27,083 nt of DNA from JADJNW01 sp964517175 (GTDB lineage: Bacteria > Bacteroidota > Bacteroidia > Chitinophagales > Saprospiraceae), in NCBI GenBank assembly GCA_964517175.1, contig CAZFBU010000044.1, positions 1-27,083 of the forward strand, read 5' to 3'. The notes under the pieces were generated by a model, which was given only the letters and a program-made list of their open reading frames with translations, was not told the origin of the DNA and ran no database searches. Positions 6,389-14,349 of the stretch are shown piece after piece. A program made the translations under genes and the position numbers. Positions within the stretch are counted from its first letter, which is position 1. Each line of letters starts with the position of its first letter.

Positions 6389-8584
6389 ATGAAAAAGTAT
6401 TTGCTCATTGCTTCATTTCCTGGTGCCTTATTTGCGCAAAGCAATGATGACTCCAACTTCCCGCCACCGGAGCAACCACCTGTCATTCAAGCTATTGAAG
6501 CTCAAGGCGCTATTCGCATTGATGGAAAGCTGGATGAATCGGATTGGGATAATGCGCCAATCATCACCGATTTTTTCAAAATAGAACCGCGACAGGGTGG
6601 GGGCTATTTGTATGACACAGAAGTACGCCTATTGTACGATGCGCGAAATTTATACGTTGGCGTGTTTTGCAAAGATTCTCTCGGGCGCAAGGGCGTGCGT
6701 GTGCAGGATTTGCGGCGCGATTTCGCCTGGGGTGAAAATGATATTTTTGGTATTCAATTGGACCCACAGAACCTGAAGCGCTACTGCGTTTCTTTCCAAA
6801 CGACGCCTTACGGCAATCAGCGCGATTTACAAAATTTTGACGACAGCAATACCGACAATGACTGGAATGCCCTGTGGAGTGTACGCACCATGCAGACCGA
6901 CACCGGCTACTACGCCGAATTTGCCATTCCATTCAAATCGCTGCGCTACGAACGCCCCGAAAAACCCGATTCCACAGCCTGGGGCATTACGTTTACCCGC
7001 CTGGCACGGCGCGACTACGAGCAGACGGTTTTCCCCGCCATTCCGCAGTCTTTCTCACCGTATCGAATGACTTATGCTGCTCGGCTGGAGGGATTAAAAC
7101 TACCGCCACCTTCCGCGAATATTCGGGTAGAACCTTACGCCTTATTCCAATATAATGAAGATAAAAACGGCGATGCAGTCAATGCTGCCAATGATTTCAA
7201 AATTGGTGGCGATGTGAAATGGGCGATCAATCCGCGCGCAGTACTTGACTTGACCATCAATACCGATTTTGCCCAGGCTGATGTGGACAGGGCGGTCATC
7301 AACCTGGAGCGGTTCAATATCTTTTTTCCGGAACGACGGCAGTTCTTTCTGGAAAATTCAGGGATTTGGGCGGGTGCCGGTGGGCGTTCGGTGGTGCCTT
7401 TTTTCAGTCGGCGCATTGGTTTGCAGGGCGAATTCAATGCCGACCCGGCACCCATTGATGCAGGTTTGCGCTATACCGACCGAAATGAAGACCAGGCGCT
7501 GGCGGCGCTATACATCCATCAGCGCGAAACGAATAACTCCGCTGGTGCAAATTTTGCCGTGCTGCGCTATCTGAAAAATTACGGCACACAAAATAATATC
7601 GGGGTGATGCTCACCCATCGCATGGACGAAGCAAGTAGAGAATTGGGCGTTCAGGAAAGCCACAATACAACGCTTTCGGTGGATGGTTTGATCCGGCCAA
7701 AGGATGAACTGACCATTTCCTATTTGCTGTCTGCTTCCAGAGATAATGCCAATGATTCGGTTGGATTGGCGGGGAATATTTTCGCCGGATACACCAGCAA
7801 CAAATTCTACGTAGGCTGGATAACCAGCTTCGTCGGTGCCGATTATCGCCCGGATATGGGTTTTGTTTTTCAAAGAAATGTAATCTGGCACAACCCCGGC
7901 GGCTACTGGATTTGGCGCCCCAAAAAACTTCCTTGGATTCGGCGCTGGGACCCCGGTTTTTTTGTCAATTATTACCACGATGCCAGCGATCCCGGCAACT
8001 TTCAACAGGGGAACTTATACCTGTTTCCGGTTTATCTTCTTTTTACGGATGGCAGTTTTCTGGAATGGGCGTTGTTTCCCACCTGGCAAAATATCAATTT
8101 CAACTTTGCGCCACTCGGTGTGGAAATCGAGCAGGATCGCTATTTCTACTTTAATCAGTTCGTGCGGTTCAACAGTGACCAGTCGCGTCAGCTTTCCGGT
8201 TCGTTGCGATATGATTGGGGCGGGTATTACAATGGCAAGCGCCAAGCCCTGCGCGCCGGCATTCGCTTTGCACCCGATCCGCGTATTGCGTTGACGGCGG
8301 ATTATGAATACAACCACTTGGAAGACGTTGGGCGATTTGAGGAAGATGCAACGGCGCACCTGGTTACCGGCGGGCTTCGGCTGGCCGCCAATCCGCGCCT
8401 GCAGCTTTCGGCTTTTTATCAGTACAATTCATTCGATGGGCAGGGCCGCTGGAATATTCGCGGAAGCTGGGAGTACAAACCATTATCATTTTTGTATCTG
8501 GTGTTCAATGAAAGTGCGCTGGTAGATTTGGAGCAGCGCAATCGCTCGGTTATTTCAAAGATCAGCTACCTGCGGCAATTTTGA
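6389..8584 (+). CDS. DUF5916 outer-membrane protein with CBM9-like N-terminal domain
   Basis: 731 residues. A signal peptide ends at LFA|Q (residue 16). A carbohydrate-binding-family-9-like beta-sandwich follows at about 35-215 (IRIDGKLDESDWDNA, VRLLYDARNLYVGVFCKDS, YYAEFAIPFKSLRY). The DUF5916 signature FFPERRQFFLENSG is at 312-325. The C-terminal half is full of alternating aromatic strands and ends in Phe, like an outer-membrane beta-barrel. The family is widespread in Bacteroidota and has no established function. Two palindromes cover its promoter, suggesting tight control by a Fur-type repressor, probably under zinc starvation. The gene is 90 bp after the second COG0523 gene but has its own promoter. 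CBM9-like here describes the fold only; carbohydrate binding is not implied. Confidence 0.85.
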   Translation: MKKYLLIASFPGALFAQSNDDSNFPPPEQPPVIQAIEAQGAIRIDGKLDESDWDNAPIITDFFKIEPRQGGGYLYDTEVRLLYDARNLYVGVFCKDSLGRKGVRVQDLRRDFAWGENDIFGIQLDPQNLKRYCVSFQTTPYGNQRDLQNFDDSNTDNDWNALWSVRTMQTDTGYYAEFAIPFKSLRYERPEKPDSTAWGITFTRLARRDYEQTVFPAIPQSFSPYRMTYAARLEGLKLPPPSANIRVEPYALFQYNEDKNGDAVNAANDFKIGGDVKWAINPRAVLDLTINTDFAQADVDRAVINLERFNIFFPERRQFFLENSGIWAGAGGRSVVPFFSRRIGLQGEFNADPAPIDAGLRYTDRNEDQALAALYIHQRETNNSAGANFAVLRYLKNYGTQNNIGVMLTHRMDEASRELGVQESHNTTLSVDGLIRPKDELTISYLLSASRDNANDSVGLAGNIFAGYTSNKFYVGWITSFVGADYRPDMGFVFQRNVIWHNPGGYWIWRPKKLPWIRRWDPGFFVNYYHDASDPGNFQQGNLYLFPVYLLFTDGSFLEWALFPTWQNINFNFAPLGVEIEQDRYFYFNQFVRFNSDQSRQLSGSLRYDWGGYYNGKRQALRAGIRFAPDPRIALTADYEYNHLEDVGRFEEDATAHLVTGGLRLAANPRLQLSAFYQYNSFDGQGRWNIRGSWEYKPLSFLYLVFNESALVDLEQRNRSVISKISYLRQF

Positions 8585-8588
8585 TTTT

Positions 8589-8603
8589 TGGAAGGATTTT
8601 CCA
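8589..8603. terminator. Small hairpin after the DUF5916 gene
   Basis: TGGAA and TTCCA form a 5-bp stem with a 5-nt loop just after the DUF5916 stop codon, followed by an A/T-rich stretch but no long T run. At best a weak terminator. The rest of the spacer (8604-8686) holds only a poor promoter match, TATCTTCG at 8626-8633, for the peptidase gene. Confidence 0.3.
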
Positions 8604-8686
8604 TAAAATTTTCGGATTTTACGGGTATCTTCGTTTGTTTTCCATGTTCAGTTGAAAATTTTTATGTACAACAAATGTAAATTAGG

Positions 8687-11035
8687 ATGAAAATTTTAAA
8701 ACACTCTTTCCCCGGCATGGCGCTGATAGTGCTGATGCTTTTCACTTACCATTCAACTTTCGGGCAAACCGGCTCGAATCACGGCAATAAATTTGAACAA
8801 CTCGGCACGATCCTGCCTCCCGGCAACGACATTCGGGGCATGGACGGCGCGCCTGGGCCGGAATACTGGCAGCAGCGCGTCGATTATGATATCGAATGCA
8901 AACTGGACGAAAAAGAACAGCGCCTCGATGGCAGCGAGATGATTACCTATTACAACCAGTCGCCGCATACCTTGCGTTTCCTTTGGTTGCAGTTGGATGA
9001 GAACCAGCACTCCGCCGAGTCAGATGGCATCCGCAGCGCGAATCCCAGTTCCATGGGGGAAATCATGAGCGCTGGTGCGCTGGAGCGCCTGGAAGATCAG
9101 GAGCGCGACAAATACGGGCACAAAATTCACCAGGTGCTGGATGCCGTGGGCAAGCCTTTGCCATACACCATCAACCAGACGATGATGCGTGTGGAACTGC
9201 CGCAGCCCCTGAAGCCGGGCGAAACGTTTACTTTCCAGGTGGACTGGCATTATTATCTGGTTGATAGAATTAACATGGGCGGTCGTGGCGGCTACGAATA
9301 TTTTGAAAAAGAAGACAACTACCTATTCACCATTACGCAATGGTATCCGCGTTTGTGCGTGTATAGCGATTTTGAGGGCTGGCAAAACAAGCAATTTACC
9401 GGCAGGGGTGAATTTGCACTTACCTTCGGAAATTTTGTCGTGAAAATGACCGTGCCGGATGACCACATCGTGGGTTCTACGGGCGAATGTCTGAATTATT
9501 CGACCGTGCTGACGCCCACGCAACTCAAGCGCTGGGAGCAGTCCAAAACGGCCGAAGAACCGTTGGAAATTGTGACATTGGAGGAAGCCAAGAAAAATGA
9601 AAAGTCCAAGCCTAAAGGCACTAAAACCTGGATTTACAAGGCAGACAACGTGCGCGATTTCGCCTGGACGTCGAGCCGCAAATTTATCTGGGATGCCTTG
9701 CCACATATCACTGAAGAAGGCAAGCGCGTCATGTGCATGAGCTATTACGGCAAGGAAGCGTATCCGGTATATAGCAAATATTCCACGAAAGTGGTAGCGC
9801 ACACGCTGAAGACGTATTCTAAATATACCTTTCCGTACCCGTATCCAGTTGCTATCTCTGTGGAAGCTGCTAATGGCATGGAGTATCCAATGATTTGCTT
9901 CAACTACGGTCGCGCGGAAGAAGATGGCACGTACACCGAGCGTACGAAATATGGCGCGATTGGTGTGATCATTCACGAAGTGGGGCACAATTATTTTCCG
10001 ATGATCGTAAACAGCGACGAGCGCCAGTGGACGTGGATGGACGAGGGTATCAACAGCTTCATGGATGAAATCACCATGCAGGAATTCGATAATGACCGCC
10101 GTCCGGGCTTCCAGAATATAACGAGTTATATGCGTTTGCCGGCAGATCAGCTCGAACCGATTATGACCAACAGCGAAAATATCGTACTTTTTGGTCCGAA
10201 TGCCTATTCCAAACCGGCTGCCGGTTTGAATATACTGCGCGAAACCATCATGGGGCGCGAGCTGTTCGATTATGCTTTCAAGGAATACGCCAAGCGCTGG
10301 ATGTTCAAGCACCCAACACCGGCAGACTTTTTCCGGACGATGGAAGATGCCAGCGGTGTTGATCTGGATTGGTTCTGGCGGGGCTGGTTCTATGGTATCG
10401 AGCCGGTGGATATTGCACTGGACAGCGTGAAGTGGTACAAGGTTGATCTGGAAAATAATCCGGAGCCGGTGGAGCGTAGTTTCCCGCGCCGGGCGAGTGA
10501 GCCGGAGCGCACGCTCACGCAGGAGCGCAACCGCGAGGCGGGCATCGAATTTGCCGTAGAGGAGGATCCTGATCTGCGCGATTTTTACGATACCTACAAA
10601 CCCTGGGAAACCGAGGATTCGGTGCAAACTTCCAAAACAACGCTGTATGCTGAAACCCTTACGGGTAAAGAAAAAAGGGAGCGTTTTGGGGATAAAAACT
10701 ACTACGAATTGACTTTCCGCAACAAAGGCGGTCTGGTGATGCCGGTCATCATCGAATGGACATTTGACGATGGCACCACCGAAATTGAGCGCATTCCAGT
10801 GGAAATCTGGCGCAAAAATGAGAACGAATTCACGAAAGTGTTTATGAAAGAAAAAGAAGTGACGGCGATCCGCATTGACCCGTACAAAGAAACGGCAGAT
10901 ATAGACGAAAGCAACAACAACTGGCCGGTGCGTGAGTTGCCCAACCGCTTCCAGGTGTTCAAGCAGCACAAAGGTGACGACCAGCCCAACCCGATGCAAA
11001 AAGCGATCAAGGAAGGGAAAATTATCAAGCCTTAG
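8687..11035 (+). CDS. M1-family zinc metallopeptidase (aminopeptidase N-like), secreted
   Basis: 782 residues. A signal peptide ends near TFG|Q (residue 26). An N-terminal beta-saddle region (about 60-330) precedes the thermolysin-like catalytic domain. The zinc site is HEVGH (His430, Glu431, His434) with the third ligand Glu453 in WMDEG, which is the HExxH-x18-E spacing of the gluzincin M1 family. NGMEYP at 396-401 stands where the family has its GAMEN exopeptidase motif. The C-terminus is charged and lacks a CHU_C or other sorting domain, so a periplasmic or lipid-independent location is likely. It probably cleaves N-terminal residues from imported peptides. It is not clearly linked to the metal island except by being a zinc enzyme. 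Confidence 0.88.
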   Translation: MKILKHSFPGMALIVLMLFTYHSTFGQTGSNHGNKFEQLGTILPPGNDIRGMDGAPGPEYWQQRVDYDIECKLDEKEQRLDGSEMITYYNQSPHTLRFLWLQLDENQHSAESDGIRSANPSSMGEIMSAGALERLEDQERDKYGHKIHQVLDAVGKPLPYTINQTMMRVELPQPLKPGETFTFQVDWHYYLVDRINMGGRGGYEYFEKEDNYLFTITQWYPRLCVYSDFEGWQNKQFTGRGEFALTFGNFVVKMTVPDDHIVGSTGECLNYSTVLTPTQLKRWEQSKTAEEPLEIVTLEEAKKNEKSKPKGTKTWIYKADNVRDFAWTSSRKFIWDALPHITEEGKRVMCMSYYGKEAYPVYSKYSTKVVAHTLKTYSKYTFPYPYPVAISVEAANGMEYPMICFNYGRAEEDGTYTERTKYGAIGVIIHEVGHNYFPMIVNSDERQWTWMDEGINSFMDEITMQEFDNDRRPGFQNITSYMRLPADQLEPIMTNSENIVLFGPNAYSKPAAGLNILRETIMGRELFDYAFKEYAKRWMFKHPTPADFFRTMEDASGVDLDWFWRGWFYGIEPVDIALDSVKWYKVDLENNPEPVERSFPRRASEPERTLTQERNREAGIEFAVEEDPDLRDFYDTYKPWETEDSVQTSKTTLYAETLTGKEKRERFGDKNYYELTFRNKGGLVMPVIIEWTFDDGTTEIERIPVEIWRKNENEFTKVFMKEKEVTAIRIDPYKETADIDESNNNWPVRELPNRFQVFKQHKGDDQPNPMQKAIKEGKIIKP

Positions 11036-11063
11036 GTTGAGTTGAGCCCGATAATGCGGACAT

Positions 11064-11206
11064 CAGTTTATCCCGAATATTTTTGATAGGACACAGATGC
11101 CACTGATTTAAATGGTTTGCACAGATCAATAAGTAAGCTGCATGATTCGTAGAAATCAGTTGAATCAGTGTACGAACCCTTCTTCGGGGAAATTCGGGAT
11201 GAACTG
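11064..11206. repeat. Nested imperfect inverted repeat in the spacer before the tRNA cluster
   Basis: The outer arms at 11064-11078 and 11192-11206 (CAGTTTATCCCGAAT against its complement) match 14 of 15 bp. The inner arms at 11091-11109 and 11153-11171 match 16 of 19 bp. The inner left side stutters with units of about 10 nt around ACAGAT/ACTGAT. No gene or terminator T run goes with it. It accounts for most of the first half of the 390-bp spacer between the peptidase gene and the tRNAs. Confidence 0.6.
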
Positions 11207-11320
11207 TGTTTTTTTACGGGAATTTTTCCTGGCGTATGGGTGTTAATGAAGTTGCAGTAGAAAAATGGGAAAGAATCGAGAAAAAAAATTCTACATATTT
11301 TTACTTTCTGCAAAAAGTTA

Positions 11321-11328
11321 TATCTTTG
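11321..11328 (+). promoter_or_regulatory. -7 promoter element for the tRNA-tuf operon
   Basis: TATCTTTG is a perfect TAnnTTTG match, about 98 bp before the first tRNA, in a T/A-rich stretch. No convincing TTG lies at the -33 position. A start near 11335 would precede the tRNA cluster, and the same transcript may continue into tuf. Nothing else is seen in 11207-11425. Confidence 0.5.
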
Positions 11329-11425
11329 CAATCGCTTTTGCAAAACAGGTTCGGGGAAGCTGAGCCGGAGATAATTGAAAGTACTGTATTTTCTGCAAAT
11401 ATCAGCGGCAATTACCAACCAACAC

Positions 11426-11499
11426 GCCAGCATAGCTCAGTTGGCCAGAGCAGCTGATTTGTAATCAGCGGGTCGGGGGTTCGAATCCCTCTGCTGGCT
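11426..11499 (+). tRNA. tRNA-Thr (anticodon UGU)
   Basis: The acceptor stem GCCAGCA pairs with TGCTGGC at the 3' end and the discriminator is T. The anticodon loop TTTGTAA gives UGU, flanked by a perfect 5-bp stem. The D-arm (AGCTCAGTTGG) and the T-arm (GGTTCGAATCC) are canonical. CCA is not encoded. First of four clustered tRNAs. Confidence 0.95.
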
Positions 11500-11602
11500 C
11501 CCTGGCATTGTGCAGTGGAGCTGTGCCATGCTGGAGCGTGGCAGAAAAAAAGAATTGATGACAATGGTACTGCAAAAATGTGCCTGCGGTCAGTTCTAAA
11601 TT

Positions 11603-11685
11603 GGGGGTGCGCCGGAGTTGGAGAGCCGGGCCAGACTGTAAATCTGGTGTCTATGACTGAATAGGTTCGAATCCTATCACCCCCA
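11603..11685 (+). tRNA. tRNA-Tyr (anticodon GUA)
   Basis: The acceptor GGGGGTG pairs with CACCCCC, discriminator A. The anticodon loop CTGTAAA gives GUA with stem CCAGA/TCTGG. The long variable arm is that of a class II tRNA, as expected for bacterial tRNA-Tyr. The 103-bp spacer before it holds no gene that I can see. Confidence 0.95.
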
Positions 11686-11696
11686 CACCTTATTAT

Positions 11697-11769
11697 GCGG
11701 GAGTAGCTCAGTTGGTAGAGCATCAGCCTTCCAAGCTGAGGGTCGCGGGTTCGAATCTCGTCTCCCGCT
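11697..11769 (+). tRNA. tRNA-Gly (anticodon UCC)
   Basis: The acceptor GCGGGAG pairs with CTCCCGC, discriminator T. The anticodon loop CTTCCAA gives UCC. Only 11 bp separate it from tRNA-Tyr, so both come from one precursor. Confidence 0.95.
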
Positions 11770-11776
11770 CTATGCT

Positions 11777-11864
11777 GGATATTGGATGTTGGATATTTGA
11801 TGTTGGGCAGAATGGAGATGCAGAAATGATGATCCAATTTCAAATAACCAATATTCCAACATCC
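11777..11864. repeat. Stuttering inverted repeat (7-nt units) between tRNA-Gly and tRNA-Thr
   Basis: The left arm (11777-11806) is built of 7-8-nt units of the type GGATATT/GGATGTT. The right arm (11834-11864) carries their reverse complements in changed order, with CCAA, CAAATA and CCAACATCC segments matching. A 27-nt non-repetitive centre separates them. It would form a long imperfect hairpin in the tRNA precursor. Its make-up parallels the elements at 14175 and 25784. Confidence 0.6.
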
Positions 11865-11872
11865 TGTAACCA

Positions 11873-11944
<72 letters not shown>

Positions 11945-12007
11945 CTGCTTTATTTGGATGATTTCAATTGTATTAACAAAAAATTTCATATTTAAAAATC
12001 ATTACTG

Positions 12008-13204
12008 ATGGCTAAGGGAACATTCGAAAGAACCAAGCCGCACGTCAATATCGGAACGATCGGCCACGTGGATCACGGTAAAACCACGCTAACGGCAGCT
12101 ATTACTTACGTACTGTCTCAAGATGGTTTCGCCGAGAAAAAAGATTACGACTCTATTGATAATGCGCCTGAAGAAAAAGAAAGAGGTATTACCATTAATA
12201 CCGCGCACGTGGAGTACGAAACTGGGAATCGTCACTACGCACACGTGGACTGTCCGGGTCACGCCGACTATGTGAAGAACATGGTAACGGGTGCAGCTCA
12301 GATGGACGGCGCTATTTTGGTGGTAGCAGCTACAGACGGTCCGATGCCGCAGACGCGCGAACACATCCTGTTGGCTCGTCAGGTAGGTGTACCGAACATC
12401 GTTGTTTTCATGAATAAGGTTGACCTTGTTGATGATGAGGAGATGTTGGAACTGGTGGATATGGAAGTCCGCGAATTGCTGACGCAGTACGAATATGATG
12501 GTGACAACGCAGCTATCGTTCAGGGTTCTGCATTGAAAGCTTTGGAAGATGATGCGGATGCAATCGGCAAGATCAAAGAATTGATGGCTGCCGTGGATGA
12601 GCACATTCCAGAGCCGGTTCGTGACGTGGATAAGGACTTCCTGATGCCGATCGAAGATGTTTTCTCTATCACGGGTCGTGGTACAGTTGCAACGGGGCGT
12701 ATCGAGCGTGGTGTGATCAACGTTGGTGATCCGGTAGAAATTATCGGTATGATGGCAGATGACGAAAAGCCATTGACTTCAACGATCACTGGTGTGGAAA
12801 TGTTCCGCAAGATTCTGGATCGCGGTGAAGCAGGTGATAACGCTGGTCTGTTGCTACGCGGTATCGAAAAGACGCAAATCAAGCGTGGCATGGTAATCTG
12901 CAAGCCGGGTTCTGTGAAGCCACACAAGAAGTTCAAGTGCGAGGTTTATGTACTGAGCAAGGAAGAAGGAGGTCGTCACACGCCATTCTTTAATGGATAT
13001 CGTCCGCAATTCTACTTCCGTACAACAGACGTAACCGGTGATGTTAAATTGCCTGATGGCGTTGAAATGGTGATGCCTGGCGATAATGTTGCACTCGAAG
13101 TGGAACTAATCAACACGATCGCTATGGAAAAAGGTCTTCGTTTCGCTATTCGCGAAGGCGGCCGTACCGTAGGTGCTGGTCAGGTTACCGAAATTCTGGA
13201 TTAA
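12008..13204 (+). CDS. tuf: Translation elongation factor Tu
   Basis: 398 residues. EF-Tu brings aminoacyl-tRNA to the ribosome as a GTP complex. The GTPase motifs are all present: GHVDHGKT (19-26), RGITINTAHVEYE as switch I (60-72), DCPGH (81-85) and NKVD (136-139). Domains 2 and 3 follow with GRGTVATGRIERG and the C-terminal FAIREGGRTVGAGQV. The length is a few residues above the usual 394-395. There is no Shine-Dalgarno site; the leader is A/T-rich. It lies in the conserved setting of four tRNAs upstream and tRNA-Trp and secE downstream. Confidence 0.98.
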   Translation: MAKGTFERTKPHVNIGTIGHVDHGKTTLTAAITYVLSQDGFAEKKDYDSIDNAPEEKERGITINTAHVEYETGNRHYAHVDCPGHADYVKNMVTGAAQMDGAILVVAATDGPMPQTREHILLARQVGVPNIVVFMNKVDLVDDEEMLELVDMEVRELLTQYEYDGDNAAIVQGSALKALEDDADAIGKIKELMAAVDEHIPEPVRDVDKDFLMPIEDVFSITGRGTVATGRIERGVINVGDPVEIIGMMADDEKPLTSTITGVEMFRKILDRGEAGDNAGLLLRGIEKTQIKRGMVICKPGSVKPHKKFKCEVYVLSKEEGGRHTPFFNGYRPQFYFRTTDVTGDVKLPDGVEMVMPGDNVALEVELINTIAMEKGLRFAIREGGRTVGAGQVTEILD

Positions 13205-13232
13205 TATTTTACTTCTGATATAGACGAATTTA

Positions 13233-13271
13233 GGAAGGATTAGGTGGGCCTCGGTTCCGCTTAATCCTTCT
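13233..13271. other. Hairpin between tuf and tRNA-Trp
   Basis: The arms GGAAGGATTA (13233-13242) and TAATCCTTCT (13262-13271) pair over 10 bp with one G-U pair. The loop is G/C-rich and 19 nt long. No T run follows, so it is more likely an RNA-processing or transcript-end-stabilising structure than a simple terminator. It ends 7 bp before the tRNA. Confidence 0.5.
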
Positions 13272-13278
13272 CATACAC

Positions 13279-13351
13279 ACGGGCGTAGCTCAATTGGTAG
13301 AGCGACGGTCTCCAAAACCGTAGGCTGCGGGTTCGATTCCTGCCGCCCGTG
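13279..13351 (+). tRNA. tRNA-Trp (anticodon CCA)
   Basis: The acceptor ACGGGCG pairs with CGCCCGT, discriminator G. The anticodon loop CTCCAAA gives CCA with stem ACGGT/ACCGT. The D-arm and T-arm are standard. It sits 9 bp before secE, the usual bacterial arrangement. Confidence 0.95.
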
Positions 13352-13360
13352 CATATTTAT

Positions 13361-13561
13361 ATGACAATGGAACGAATCAGACTGTATTTGATGGAAAGCT
13401 ATAACGAGCTAGTGCACAAAGTGACTTGGCCGACTTGGGCCAATCTACAGAGCAGCACGGTTCTGGTGCTCGTTGCTTCCTTAATTTTTGCCTTAATTGT
13501 TCTGCTGATGGATGTCATTTCAAATGGACTTCTGACTCAGATATACGGATTAAATCCATAA
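13361..13561 (+). CDS. secE: Preprotein translocase subunit SecE
   Basis: 66 residues from the ATG at 13361. A second ATG at 13367 is equally possible, while a GTG at 13349 would overlap tRNA-Trp and is rejected. It has an amphipathic N-terminal helix with the family signature ELVHKVTWPTW (residues 16-26) and then one membrane segment at about 33-53. This is the short single-span SecE form that, with SecY and SecG, makes the inner-membrane translocation channel. nusG starts 10 bp downstream. Confidence 0.92.
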   Translation: MTMERIRLYLMESYNELVHKVTWPTWANLQSSTVLVLVASLIFALIVLLMDVISNGLLTQIYGLNP

Positions 13562-13571
13562 CACGAAAATT

Positions 13572-14171
13572 ATGTCGGACGAGGGAAAGAATCTCCAGTC
13601 GTCGCAAGCAGAAACAACCGGCTCGACGGAGGAGAAAAAGTGGTATTCACTGCGGGTGATAAGCGGTAAGGAACGGAAAATAAAAGAACGGATTGAGTTC
13701 GAAGTTAAGCAATCCGAATGGGAGGATTTTATCACGCAGGTAATCGTTCCGACGGAAAAAATCTACAAAATCCGCAATGGTAAAAAGGTGATTTCTGAGC
13801 GCAACATTCTGCCGGGTTACATTCTTCTGGAGGCGTTGTCTTCCAAGTTGTCGCCGGAGGTCGTCCAGACGATTGCCAATATCCCTAACGTCATTCATTT
13901 TCTGGGTAAGAATACCCCCATACCGATGCGCGAAAGCGAAGCGAATCGGATGTTGGGTAAAGTGGATGAATCGCAGGGGGCTGGCGAAGCACTCGCAGAG
14001 CCGTTTATCGTTGGAGAAACCGTAAAAATCATCGATGGTCCGTTCAGTGAATTTGTGGGTGATATTCAAGAGGTAAATGAAGAAAAGAAAAAGCTAAAAG
14101 TAATCGTGAAGATTTTCGGTAGAGGTACAGAGGTGGAGTTGAACTTTATGCAAGTTGAAAAGCAAGGATAA
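13572..14171 (+). CDS. nusG: Transcription termination/antitermination factor NusG
   Basis: 199 residues. The NGN domain spans about residues 23-125 (KWYSLRVISGKERKIKERIE, then ILPGYILLE), and the KOW domain about 146-180 (FIVGETVKIIDGPFSEFVGDI). The N-terminal 20 residues are a Ser/Gln/Glu-rich tail. NusG binds RNA polymerase through NGN and links it to Rho or the ribosome through KOW. It is followed by 178 bp of structured spacer before rplK. Confidence 0.96.
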   Translation: MSDEGKNLQSSQAETTGSTEEKKWYSLRVISGKERKIKERIEFEVKQSEWEDFITQVIVPTEKIYKIRNGKKVISERNILPGYILLEALSSKLSPEVVQTIANIPNVIHFLGKNTPIPMRESEANRMLGKVDESQGAGEALAEPFIVGETVKIIDGPFSEFVGDIQEVNEEKKKLKVIVKIFGRGTEVELNFMQVEKQG

Positions 14172-14174
14172 AAT

Positions 14175-14253
14175 AAATTGTTGGTTGATAATTGTTTATT
14201 GAACATTTTCCATTTTTTCAATTAACAATCAGCAATCAAGAAATCAACAATTT
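14175..14253. repeat. Stuttering inverted repeat (7-nt units) between nusG and rplK
   Basis: The outer arms AAATTGTTG (14175-14183) and CAACAATTT (14245-14253) are perfect. Inside them, units such as ATTGTTG, ATTGCTG and ATTGTTA repeat with a period of about 7 nt and face their complements. The centre is T-rich (CATTTTTTC). It could act as a terminator-like or processing structure after nusG, but it lacks a defined T run at the 3' side. Confidence 0.55.
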
Positions 14254-14267
14254 TCAGTGCGAGATTT

Positions 14268-14309
14268 GCGGCTTTAGTCCCGAAAACATGGGATGCTTCC
14301 CTAAAGCGC
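14268..14309 (+). promoter_or_regulatory. Candidate ribosomal protein L1 operator in the rplK-rplA leader
   Basis: The mRNA can form a lower stem GCTTTAG/CTAAAGC (14271-14277 with 14301-14307, extended by two pairs around a bulged G). The upper stem is TCCC/GGGA (14278-14281 with 14290-14293), with loop GAAAACAT. A 7-nt bulge, TGCTTCC, lies only on the 3' side. Two helices split by an asymmetric internal loop, directly upstream of rplK-rplA, is the architecture of L1-binding sites that control this operon in other bacteria. The assignment is by position and shape only. Confidence 0.5.
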
Positions 14310-14349
14310 GTGATGGCAGCAGTAAGTTTTTTTAAAGCATTAGAAAGAA

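Noticed and set aside
9323..10999. 558-codon minus-strand open frame opposite the M1 peptidase
   Set aside because: The plus-strand frame encodes a complete peptidase with its zinc motif; the antisense frame shows no recognisable domain and reflects codon bias.
11777..11864. CRISPR-like or simple tandem repeat array
   Set aside because: Units are 7-8 nt, variable and without spacers, and the two arms are inverted relative to each other, so it is neither a CRISPR array nor a plain tandem repeat.
13349..13360. GTG start for secE
   Set aside because: It lies within the 3' end of tRNA-Trp; the ATG at 13361 or 13367 is better.
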